NCBI GenBank assembly: GCA_934169415.1
Contig: CAKPNP010000007.1
Coordinates: 1-37,706, forward strand
Direction of reading: 5' to 3'
Source: an uncultured Bacilli bacterium
GTDB lineage: Bacteria > Bacillota_I > Bacilli_A > RF39 > UBA660
DNA length: 37,706 nt
Every line of letters starts with the position of its first letter. The stretch's first letter is position 1. The position numbers were made by a program, and so were the translations under genes. A model generated the notes under the pieces. It saw nothing but the letters and a program-made list of their open reading frames with translations. It was not told where the DNA came from and ran no database searches. Shown one piece after another: positions 30,135 to 37,706 of the stretch.

Positions 30135-30183
30135 ACTTACCTCCTTTTACTAGATTTACTAAATTAGCTACTAAAAGGTAAGT
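30135..30183 (-). promoter_or_regulatory. Leader hairpin sequestering the zinc-ribbon gene's ribosome-binding site
   Basis: ACTTACC-TCC-TTTTACTAG (30135-30153) is complementary to CTACTAAAAGGTAAGT (30168-30183) with a 3-nt bulge and one mismatch. In the transcript this pairs across AGGAGG and up to the start codon. Confidence 0.55.
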
Positions 30184-30203
30184 TAATTTTTTAAACCAGT
30201 ATA

Positions 30204-30232
30204 ATTATATCATTAAAAAAATTTTTAAACAA
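30204..30232 (-). promoter_or_regulatory. Promoter of the zinc-ribbon gene
   Basis: On the minus strand TTGTTT (30232-30227), a 17-bp spacer, and TGA-TATAAT (30209-30204), an extended -10. Confidence 0.65.
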
Positions 30233-30295
30233 TATAAAAATACATAAAGTTTCAAATATTAAAGATAATAATATAGAAGGGTAATAGGTGATATT

Positions 30296-31744
30296 ATGAA
30301 AAAAAGTAGTATATGGCTTGATAATATAAAATATAAAGAAAGTGAGAAACTATTAAATGATAGCTCTTTTGATGTTTTAATAATTGGTGGTGGAATTACA
30401 GGTATTTCTATAGCGTATAATTTAATAAATAGTGGATTAAAAGTATGTTTAGTAGAAAAAAATAAAATAGGACATGGTGTTACATCAAAAACTACAGGTA
30501 AAATCACATATTTACAAGAATTAATATATTCTAATTTAAAGAATACATATGATACAAAAACTGCTAAATTATATTTGGACTCTCAAATGGATGCTATAAA
30601 TATAATAAAAAATATAGTTGATGAGAATAACATTGATTGCAATTTAGAAAAAGTAAGTTCTTATGTTTTTACTAACGATAGAAAAGAAATAAAAAAAATA
30701 AAAGAAGAAAAGGAACTATTAGGAAAATTTAAAGTTAAAGTCTATGAAGGATTTAAATTAAAAGACAATACAAGCGTTAAATATTGTATTAATGTTAGTG
30801 ATACATATGTTTTTCATCCTATAAAATATTTAATAAAATTAAAAGAAATATTAATAAAAAATGGAATTTCTATATATGAAAATACTAAAATATTAAGTGT
30901 AGAAAAAAAGGATACTTATATTTCAAAAACAGATACAAATACTATAAAATCAAAAGTGGTCGTATTTGCAACTCATTATCCATATTTTATTTTACCACTC
31001 ATGTTACCAATCAAAACATATTTAGAAAAATCCTATTTATCTGCATATAAAGTAGATAAAAATTATAAATATTCTCTTATTACATCATCTAATCCATGTG
31101 TGTCAACTCGTTATTTAGATACTGGTGATAATATATATAAAATAGTTCTTACAGATTCACATAATATAGCTTTTAAAAATAATGATTTAAAACATTTTGA
31201 AAATTTATTAGATAAATTACCAAGCAAACCATCATTTATATGGTCTAATAAAGATATTATATCTCCTGATAGACTTCCTTATATAGGTAAAATTTCAGAT
31301 AATATGTATATAGCTACTGCATATAACACATGGGGAATGACTAATAGTACCATAGCAGGTAAGATAATTAGTGACATGATTTTATTAAGAGAAAATAAGT
31401 ATTCATCACTTTTTGATCCAAAAAGAAGTATAAAACCTATTTATAAATTACCAATAAATGTTTTTAGTAATACGAAATCATATATATCAAGTAAAATAAA
31501 TAAAGAAAAATCTTGGTATAAAAATGTTAGATTTGAAAATATAAATGGAGATTCTGTTGGTATTTATAGAAGTGGCAAAAAGGAATATATTGTATATAAT
31601 AAATGCCCTCATTTAAAGTGTTCTTTAATATTTAATGAAACAGAAAAGACATGGGATTGCCCATGCCATGGTAGTAGGTTTGATATATACGGTAAGTGTA
31701 TTGAGGGACCAAGTAATTATGATATTACATATAAGGATGTGTAA
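30296..31744 (+). CDS. FAD-dependent oxidoreductase with C-terminal Rieske domain
   Basis: The 482-residue protein joins a DAO-type flavoprotein to a Rieske [2Fe-2S] domain, as in Bacillus YhfW. The FAD-binding start is FDVLIIGGGITGISIAYNLI with GLKVCLVEK, followed by GHGVTSKTTGKITY. Near 335-345 there is LPYIGKISDNMYIATAYNTW. The Rieske ligands are in NKCPHLKCSL (C-x-H) and DCPCHGSRFD (C-x2-H). Substrate unknown. AGGTGA precedes the ATG. The gene has no obvious partner; the small membrane gene downstream is on the other strand. Confidence 0.88.
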   Translation: MKKSSIWLDNIKYKESEKLLNDSSFDVLIIGGGITGISIAYNLINSGLKVCLVEKNKIGHGVTSKTTGKITYLQELIYSNLKNTYDTKTAKLYLDSQMDAINIIKNIVDENNIDCNLEKVSSYVFTNDRKEIKKIKEEKELLGKFKVKVYEGFKLKDNTSVKYCINVSDTYVFHPIKYLIKLKEILIKNGISIYENTKILSVEKKDTYISKTDTNTIKSKVVVFATHYPYFILPLMLPIKTYLEKSYLSAYKVDKNYKYSLITSSNPCVSTRYLDTGDNIYKIVLTDSHNIAFKNNDLKHFENLLDKLPSKPSFIWSNKDIISPDRLPYIGKISDNMYIATAYNTWGMTNSTIAGKIISDMILLRENKYSSLFDPKRSIKPIYKLPINVFSNTKSYISSKINKEKSWYKNVRFENINGDSVGIYRSGKKEYIVYNKCPHLKCSLIFNETEKTWDCPCHGSRFDIYGKCIEGPSNYDITYKDV

Positions 31745-31800
31745 TATTTTTTTAAAAGCAGTAGACAAACATAATTTCGTGTGATATATTTATTATATAA

Positions 31801-32049
31801 TTATTTATATAATTCAACTCCATAAATATTAAACAAAGTAAAAAATAGAATTACGAATATTATAAGTATTAAAATGCAAAAATATGATCTAGCATAGTTT
31901 CTTAAATTTATATTGTTTGTTCCACCAAATGAATATATTAAGATAAATATGAAACCTATTACTGGTATAGAGAATAATATTTGATACCCAAAATAACCCC
32001 ACATAGATATAGGTTTTAAATTATCGTTTGTAATATTTTTACTATTCAT
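31801..32049 (-). CDS. Small membrane protein (82 aa), unnamed family
   Basis: The protein reads PISMWGYFGYQILFSIPVIG then FIFILIYSFGGTNNINLRNYARSYFCIL..., with two membrane segments (about 17-44 and 54-76) and the conserved-looking NLRNYARSYFC between them. I have no name for it, but this pattern looks like a recurrent small Firmicute membrane family. AGGAGG precedes the ATG. A good promoter lies at 32069-32097, overlapping the divergent addB promoter region. Confidence 0.7.
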   Translation of the reverse strand: MNSKNITNDNLKPISMWGYFGYQILFSIPVIGFIFILIYSFGGTNNINLRNYARSYFCILILIIFVILFFTLFNIYGVELYK

Positions 32050-32068
32050 AACATACCTCCTAATTTTT

Positions 32069-32097
32069 ATAATATCAGTATTTATTATTTTTGTAAA
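32069..32097 (-). promoter_or_regulatory. Promoter of the small membrane protein, divergent from addB
   Basis: On the minus strand TTTACA (32097-32092), 17 bp, and TGA-TATTAT (32074-32069). The addB -10 candidate TGG-TAAAAT (32111-32116) lies close by on the plus strand. Confidence 0.6.
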
Positions 32098-32132
32098 GTT
32101 TAAAATATGGTAAAATGAAATGGGTGAATAGT

Positions 32133-34418
32133 ATGTTTGACGTAATACAAAATAATGATATCGTAATAACAGATAATAAAGAACAATTATTAAAATATTT
32201 AAATGACAATAAAAAACTTCTTAATATAAAAATAATGAATAAGAATGAATTTATAAATGAGTATTTTGGCTATCTAGATAATGAAACATTATATTATTTA
32301 GTTAAAAAATATAATTATAAATATGATATAGCTTTAATGTATATGTCAAATTTTTTATTTATAGATTCACTTTATAATGAATTAGCTTTAAATAAACTAA
32401 TTAGAAAAAATGAATTATTTAGACAAAATATTAAAAGAATTATTTTAATAGATCAACATTTAGATAAATATATTATGGATGAAATTTCTAAATATGAGAT
32501 AATAGAAATAAAAGAAAGTAATAAAAATTATAGTCCGGTTGTATATAAATTTGATTCTATAGATGAAGAGATAGATTATGTTGCAGTAGAAATATTAAAG
32601 TTATTAAATAAAGTAGATATAAATGATATATTTTTAGTTAATGTAACAGAAGAATATATACTTCCTATTAGAAGAATTTTTAGTTTTTACAAAATTCCTA
32701 TAAATTTAAATTGTTATGGTATGTTATATTCGTATCCTGATACAAAAAAATTTTTATCTATGCTTGATAAAACTAAAGATATAAATTTAAGTATAGAGAT
32801 GATTAAAAATATTGATATTAAAAATGAAATAATTAGTATATGTAATAATTACGCATTTACTAGTATTGATGATACAATAGTATATTTAATTAAAGAAGAA
32901 ATTAAAAATACGAAAATTAAAAATAAAAAACTATCTAATGCTATAAATGTTACTGGAATAAGAAACATGACTGATAGTGATAAATACTATTTTATTTTAG
33001 GGTTTAATGAGGGAATACTGCCTAAAGTATATAAAGATGAGGATTATATAAGTGATTTAAAAAAATCAAAATTAGGTATTTTAACTTCAATAGAAAAAAA
33101 TGAAATAGAAAAGGAAATAGTAATAAATAAAATTAAATCATATAAAAATGTAGTACTTTCATATAAATTAAGAGCTGATACTCTTGAACTTTACAAATCA
33201 AGTTTAATAAGTGATTTATCTTTAGAAGAGAGTGAAATAGTAAATAATAATTATAATTATTCACAACTATATAATAAAATAAAATTATCTATTATGTTAG
33301 ATGATTTAATAAAATATAATAAAAATAATAAAGACTTAAGTTTATTATATTCAAATTATTTGGATTTGCCATATTTAAAGTATGACAATAAATATAAAAA
33401 AATACCTAAGGAAAGATTTTATAAATATATAAATAATAATTTATTACTTTCGTATTCAAGTATAGATAATTATTATAAATGCGCTTTTAAATATTATTTA
33501 ACAAACATCTTAAAGTTAGATAAATATGAAGAAACTTTTATGACTTATATAGGTTCATTATTTCACTATATATTATCAATTGCTTTTAATGAAGATTTTG
33601 ATTTTGATTATGAATTTAATAATTATATAAAAGATAAAGAATTTACTCCAAAAGAATATTTCTTTATAAGTAAACTTAAAAGTGAATTATTATTTACTAT
33701 AGAAACTATAAAAAAACAAGATTTAAATACTTGTTTAAATAATTCTTTGTATGAAACTAAAGTATTTGTTAATAAGGATAGAAATATAAAAATTAATTTT
33801 ATGGGTATTATAGACAAATTAAAATATTACGAAGTTAATAATGAAACTTTAGTTTCAATAGTAGATTATAAGACTGGTATTAAAACAATTGATTTAAATA
33901 ACATCATATATGGACTTGATATGCAGTTACCAATTTATTTATATTTATCAAAAAGAATGGAAATACCATCTGTTAAAGTAATAGGTTTTTTCTTACAAAA
34001 GATTATTCATGATAAATTAGCTTACGAGGAAGGAAAAAATTATATTGATAATAAGGAAAAATTATATAGATTAGAAGGATATTCTATAAATGATATTAAT
34101 TATTTAGAAAAATTAGATAAAAATTATTTTGATAGTAAAATGATTAAAGGATTAAAGACATCATCTAAAGGTTTTTATGCTTATTCTAAAGTATTAAGCG
34201 ATAAAGAAATTAGTGAAATTGATAAAATTGTTGATAAAAAGATAGATGAGGCTATAGATAATATAATTGAATGTAATTTTGAAATTAATCCTAAAAAAAT
34301 AAAAAATGATTTAGTAGGATGTGAATTTTGTAAATTTAAAGATATTTGTTATATGAAAGAAGAAGATATAAAAGTTTTAGACGAAGTAAATTATAAAGAA
34401 TTTTTAGGAGGTGAGTAG
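32133..34418 (+). CDS. addB: AddB, Fe-S nuclease subunit of the AddAB helicase-nuclease (short)
   Basis: AddB pairs with AddA to resect double-strand breaks and load RecA. This protein is 761 residues, well below Bacillus AddB (about 1166). No Walker A is seen at its N-terminus. The middle has a helicase-like GIRNMTDSDKYYFILGFNEG segment. The C-terminus holds the PD-(D/E)XK nuclease: GIIDKLKYYEVNNE and VDYKTGIKT, then Fe-S cysteines in NYYKCAFKYYL and GCEFCKFKDICY. The start is ATG 32133 with GGGTGA 5 nt before it; ATG 32115 would include that signal. It abuts addA with no gap. Confidence 0.85.
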   Translation: MFDVIQNNDIVITDNKEQLLKYLNDNKKLLNIKIMNKNEFINEYFGYLDNETLYYLVKKYNYKYDIALMYMSNFLFIDSLYNELALNKLIRKNELFRQNIKRIILIDQHLDKYIMDEISKYEIIEIKESNKNYSPVVYKFDSIDEEIDYVAVEILKLLNKVDINDIFLVNVTEEYILPIRRIFSFYKIPINLNCYGMLYSYPDTKKFLSMLDKTKDINLSIEMIKNIDIKNEIISICNNYAFTSIDDTIVYLIKEEIKNTKIKNKKLSNAINVTGIRNMTDSDKYYFILGFNEGILPKVYKDEDYISDLKKSKLGILTSIEKNEIEKEIVINKIKSYKNVVLSYKLRADTLELYKSSLISDLSLEESEIVNNNYNYSQLYNKIKLSIMLDDLIKYNKNNKDLSLLYSNYLDLPYLKYDNKYKKIPKERFYKYINNNLLLSYSSIDNYYKCAFKYYLTNILKLDKYEETFMTYIGSLFHYILSIAFNEDFDFDYEFNNYIKDKEFTPKEYFFISKLKSELLFTIETIKKQDLNTCLNNSLYETKVFVNKDRNIKINFMGIIDKLKYYEVNNETLVSIVDYKTGIKTIDLNNIIYGLDMQLPIYLYLSKRMEIPSVKVIGFFLQKIIHDKLAYEEGKNYIDNKEKLYRLEGYSINDINYLEKLDKNYFDSKMIKGLKTSSKGFYAYSKVLSDKEISEIDKIVDKKIDEAIDNIIECNFEINPKKIKNDLVGCEFCKFKDICYMKEEDIKVLDEVNYKEFLGGE

Positions 34419-37400
34419 ATGCCTAATTGGACTAAGGAACAAGAAGATGCAATATACAAAGATAATTCAAATATAATAGTAAGTGCTGGAGCAGGAAGTG
34501 GTAAAACAGCAGTATTATCAGAAAGGGTTTTAAGGAAATTAAAAAGTGGGGTATCTATTTCTAATTTACTTATTTTAACGTTTACTAAAGCAGCTGCTCA
34601 TGAAATGAAGGAACGAATTAAATCAAAAATTAAAAGTATTCCAGAATTAAAGGATGAACTTTTAAAAGTAGATTCAGCTTATATTACAACATTTGATTCA
34701 TATGCTTTATCGATTGTAAAAAAATATGGATACTTAATAAATGTATCTAGTAATTGTTCTATAGTAGAAAAAAGTATTATAGATATTAAAAAAATGGAGT
34801 TTATGGATTCAACTTTTATGGAATTATATGAAAATAAAGACCCTGAATTTTTAAAATTCATTGATACTTTTTGTACTAAAGATGATAAACAAATTAAATC
34901 ATATATGTTATCTATAATATCAAAATTGGATTTGATTTATAACTTAGATGATTATCTAGATAATTATTTAAGAGATTTTTATGCTGAAGAATATATAAAT
35001 AACTCTATAAAAGAATATGAAGAATTATTAATAGAAAAGATAGGACATTTAAATAAATTGTTTCTAGATTTAGAAGAATACGTTGAAGTTGAATATTATG
35101 AAAAAATAAGTTTAGAATTAAGTGAATTACTTTTATCAGATAATTACAATTCTATTAAACAAAATATTAAATCAATACCTCAGTTACCTAAAAATTCTTT
35201 AGAAGAAGCAAAAAAAATAAAAGAAGAAATGTCTAGTATTATAAAAGAACTTACAATGCTTTGTGAATATTCTTCAATAGATGATATTAAAAATATTATA
35301 TATAAAACTAAAGAAAATGTAAGTGTTATAATAAAAATAGTTAAAAAATTTAATGAAAAAATTAATGATTATAAGTTTTCTAATGATGTATATGAATTTT
35401 TAGATATAGCCAAAATGTCTATAAAAATACTAGAACAAAATGAAGATATAAGAAATGATATTAAAAATAATTTAAATGAAATATTAATAGACGAATATCA
35501 AGATACATCAGATTTACAAGATTTATTTATATCATATATTGAAAATAATAATTGTTATATGGTAGGTGATATAAAACAGTCCATATATAGATTTAGAAAT
35601 GCTAATCCTAACTTATTTAAAAATAAATATGATAAATACACTTCATGTATTGATGGAATAAAAATAGATCTTAATAAAAATTTTAGATCGAGAAGTGAAG
35701 TTTTAAATAATATTAATTTAATATTTGATGATATAATGACTAATATGTTGGGTGGCGCAGATTATAAAAAAAGTCATAGAATGGTATTTGGAAATTCTAT
35801 TTATGATACTATAGGAAATACTAATCAAAATAACAATATGGAATTTTTAGTGTACGATTATAATAAGGATAATATATATAAAAAAGAAGAAATAGAAATA
35901 TTTATAATAGCTAATGATATAAAAAACAAAATAGAATCAGGTTATAAAATATTTGATAAAGATACTAAAGAAATAAGAAATGTTAAATATAGTGATATAG
36001 CAATATTATTAGATAGATCAACTAATTTTAGTTTGTATAAAAAAATATTTGAATATTTAAATATACCGCTATCTATATATAAAGATGAAGTTTTAACTAA
36101 TAATACAACTATAAATGTAATTAAAAATATTATTTATCTTATGATAAATAGTAATTATAATGGAGATTTTAAATATTCTTTTATAAGTGTTTTACGAAGT
36201 TATTTATTTAATATGGATGATAATTTGATATTTGAATATTTTGATAATAAAAACTTTAATGATTGTGAATTAATAAAAAAAGTAAGAAGTATAGATTTTA
36301 ATTCTATGTCTTTATCAAATACAATAATTGAAATAATAAATAGTTTTAATTTTTATGAAAAAATAATAACTGTTGGAAATGTTTCAAATCATATAGTAGT
36401 TTTAGATAATTTAATAGCAATTTCAAAAAATTTAGAAAATCTTGGTTATGATATTTATTCCTTTTATGACTATTTAAATAAAATATTAGAAGAAAACTAT
36501 GAAATAAATTATCCTGTTAATCTATCTTTAGAAGGCGTTAAAATAATGACTATTCATAAATCAAAAGGATTAGAATTTAATATTTGTTATTTTGCCTCTT
36601 TGTATTCTAAATTTAATAAAAGTGATTTAAAGGAAAGATTTTTATTTGATAATAAATATGGTTTTATTACTCCTATATTTGATAATGGAATTAGATCTAC
36701 AATTTATAAAGAATTATTAAAAAGAAAATATTTGATAGATGAAATAAGTGAGAAAATACGTTTATTTTATGTAGCACTTACAAGAGCAAAAGAAAAAATG
36801 ATAATGGTTATGCCACAATCGTTTAATGAAATTGATAATTCTTTATTTGGAAAGTTAAAATATAGTTCATTTTTAGATATGATTTCTTCAATAGTAGACA
36901 ATTTAAAACCTTATTTTAAGCATATTGATTTAGAAAAAATTAATTTATCTAAAAACTATAACTTTATTAAACAAAATAATTACAAAGAAAAAATAGATAC
37001 AGTAGATGAGAAAATTAAAATAAATGATATAGTTATAACATCTATAGAAAATGAAGATAAACATTTTTCTAAAATAAATAATAAATTATATAGTAGCGAT
37101 GAATATAAAAATACTAAATTTGGTACACTTATCCACAGTATTTTTGAAAATATTGATTTTGATAATCCACAGTATAATTTATTAGATCCTTTTATAGCTT
37201 CGAAAATTAAAAAATTTATTGAAACAAATATATTAAAAGATTCAGTAAATTTATATAAAGAATATGAGTTTATGTATGAAGAAGATAATGTTACATATCA
37301 TGGCATAATAGACTTATTAATAGAATATAAAGATTGTTTTAAAATAGTAGATTATAAGTTAAAAAATGTAGCAGATGAAGCTTATATTAATCAGTTAAAT

Positions 37401-37490
37401 GGTTATAAAAAATATATAGAAAATTTAACTGGTAAAAAAGTGTATACATACCTATATTCAATAATAGATGAAAAATTAGTAGAATTGTAA
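34419..37490 (+). CDS. addA: AddA, UvrD-type helicase-nuclease subunit
   Basis: The 1023-residue protein is the motor of AddAB. It has the Q-motif region MPNWTKEQEDAI, Walker A SAGAGSGKTAV (22-32), LILTFTKAAAHEMKERI, helicase motif II ILIDEYQDTSDLQ, motif III MVGDIKQSIYRFRNANP, motif V IMTIHKSKGLEFNICY, motif VI RLFYVALTRAKEKM, and a C-terminal RecB-like nuclease with GTLIHSIFENI, GIIDLLIEYKDCFKIVDYKLK. Length is somewhat below Bacillus AddA (about 1230). AGGAGGTGAG precedes the ATG, which directly follows the addB TAG. The stop codon is in the loop of its terminator. Confidence 0.96.
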   Translation: MPNWTKEQEDAIYKDNSNIIVSAGAGSGKTAVLSERVLRKLKSGVSISNLLILTFTKAAAHEMKERIKSKIKSIPELKDELLKVDSAYITTFDSYALSIVKKYGYLINVSSNCSIVEKSIIDIKKMEFMDSTFMELYENKDPEFLKFIDTFCTKDDKQIKSYMLSIISKLDLIYNLDDYLDNYLRDFYAEEYINNSIKEYEELLIEKIGHLNKLFLDLEEYVEVEYYEKISLELSELLLSDNYNSIKQNIKSIPQLPKNSLEEAKKIKEEMSSIIKELTMLCEYSSIDDIKNIIYKTKENVSVIIKIVKKFNEKINDYKFSNDVYEFLDIAKMSIKILEQNEDIRNDIKNNLNEILIDEYQDTSDLQDLFISYIENNNCYMVGDIKQSIYRFRNANPNLFKNKYDKYTSCIDGIKIDLNKNFRSRSEVLNNINLIFDDIMTNMLGGADYKKSHRMVFGNSIYDTIGNTNQNNNMEFLVYDYNKDNIYKKEEIEIFIIANDIKNKIESGYKIFDKDTKEIRNVKYSDIAILLDRSTNFSLYKKIFEYLNIPLSIYKDEVLTNNTTINVIKNIIYLMINSNYNGDFKYSFISVLRSYLFNMDDNLIFEYFDNKNFNDCELIKKVRSIDFNSMSLSNTIIEIINSFNFYEKIITVGNVSNHIVVLDNLIAISKNLENLGYDIYSFYDYLNKILEENYEINYPVNLSLEGVKIMTIHKSKGLEFNICYFASLYSKFNKSDLKERFLFDNKYGFITPIFDNGIRSTIYKELLKRKYLIDEISEKIRLFYVALTRAKEKMIMVMPQSFNEIDNSLFGKLKYSSFLDMISSIVDNLKPYFKHIDLEKINLSKNYNFIKQNNYKEKIDTVDEKIKINDIVITSIENEDKHFSKINNKLYSSDEYKNTKFGTLIHSIFENIDFDNPQYNLLDPFIASKIKKFIETNILKDSVNLYKEYEFMYEEDNVTYHGIIDLLIEYKDCFKIVDYKLKNVADEAYINQLNGYKKYIENLTGKKVYTYLYSIIDEKLVEL

Positions 37491-37512
37491 TTAAACAATT
37501 CTATTTTTTTTT
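37481..37512 (+). terminator. Terminator with the addA stop codon in its loop
   Basis: AGAATTG/CAATTCT with loop TAATTAAA (contains the TAA), then a run of Ts. Confidence 0.8.
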
Positions 37513-37550
37513 ACAAGATTATTAAAATTTAAAATTTTTAAAAAAATTTA

Positions 37551-37581
37551 CTCTAAAAAAAAGGATTTTAGAGATTTTTTT
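37551..37581 (+). terminator. Second terminator or attenuator after addA
   Basis: CTCTAAAA/TTTTAGAG with an 8-nt loop and a T-run. It lies before TATATAAC and AGGTGAAAA-ATG at 37604, so it may also attenuate a following gene. Confidence 0.65.
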
Positions 37582-37603
37582 CGTATATAACTAACAGGTG
37601 AAA

Positions 37604-37706
37604 AATGAAATTTAGAACATGCAAGTATGAAAAGTATTTTATTATGTAATATTATCTAATAAAGACATATTAAAAAGATATGTAGAAAATCTAATAGGAG
37701 AAAAAG
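37604..37706 (+). other. Possible start of a gene cut by the window end
   Basis: AGGTGA lies 4 nt before ATG 37604, but that frame stops after 14 codons (MKFRTCKYEKYFIM). Another frame is open from about 37630 to the window end and reads YYVILSNKDILKRYVENL. Either the gene starts elsewhere or a frameshift joins the two. No family can be assigned. Confidence 0.25.

Noticed and set aside
31762..31790. Plus-strand promoter TAGACA-17-TATATT after the Rieske gene
   Set aside because: It would run antisense through the small membrane gene; the boxes are plausible, but in AT-rich sequence such matches are common and addB has a nearer candidate.

Overview
The window is an AT-rich stretch of chromosome from an endospore-forming Firmicute. 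The gene set (spoVT, spoIID, spoIIQ, spoIIID, bofA, cotJ, mbl, a YwzB/DUF1146 gene, addAB) and several Bacillus-like gene orders point to a Bacilli-type relative, plausibly an uncultured Erysipelotrichia/RF39-like gut lineage. That placement is inference. Genes end normally at TGA (holB, spoVT), so code 11 applies.

1-7.5 kb is origin-proximal housekeeping. It opens with four exact 25-bp tandem units, each carrying a near-perfect ParB (Spo0J) parS site, followed by the SRP RNA. Then come tadA, dnaX, ybaB, recR, bofA, holB, ricT, a tRNA methyltransferase gene, rsmI and pth, a compressed version of the Bacillus dnaX-to-pth region. A perfect Noc-type palindrome lies in rsmI. 7.5-19.4 kb carries mfd, spoVT, a small membrane ORF, tatD, a G5/3D-domain protein, rsmA/ksgA, a small alarmone synthetase, an AGCS transporter, ung, mntP, murA and a degenerate SGNH-fold protein. 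19.4-24.9 kb carries rpmE, rpiB, the ywzB-spoIID-spoIIQ-spoIIID-mbl sporulation and shape cluster, a small XRE regulator with a palindromic operator, a YetF/DUF421 protein and a NUDIX hydrolase.

24.9-28.85 kb is the accessory part. It holds a hypothetical gene, an ISL3-type insertion sequence remnant, and a three-gene cassette on the minus strand: a YunG-like/uracil-DNA-glycosylase fusion, a three-Cys-motif partner (TcmP) methyltransferase-like protein, and a radical-SAM-like protein with a CX3CX3C motif. The cassette lies between two 32-bp direct repeats (31/32 identical). The repeats contain the 3' end of tRNA-His and half of its terminator, so the cassette looks like a genomic island at tRNA-His. 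This is the best candidate for an undescribed system, possibly DNA modification, repair or defence.

28.85-37.7 kb holds a cotJA-cotJB fusion with cotJC, a zinc-ribbon protein, a FAD/Rieske oxidoreductase, a small membrane protein, and addB-addA, which encode the recombination nuclease-helicase.

Recurring architecture: several genes carry their stop codon inside the loop of their own intrinsic terminator, several promoters place TATAAT only 15-17 nt before the start codon, and some start regions sit in hairpins. Together these suggest a compact genome with transcription uncoupled from translation.
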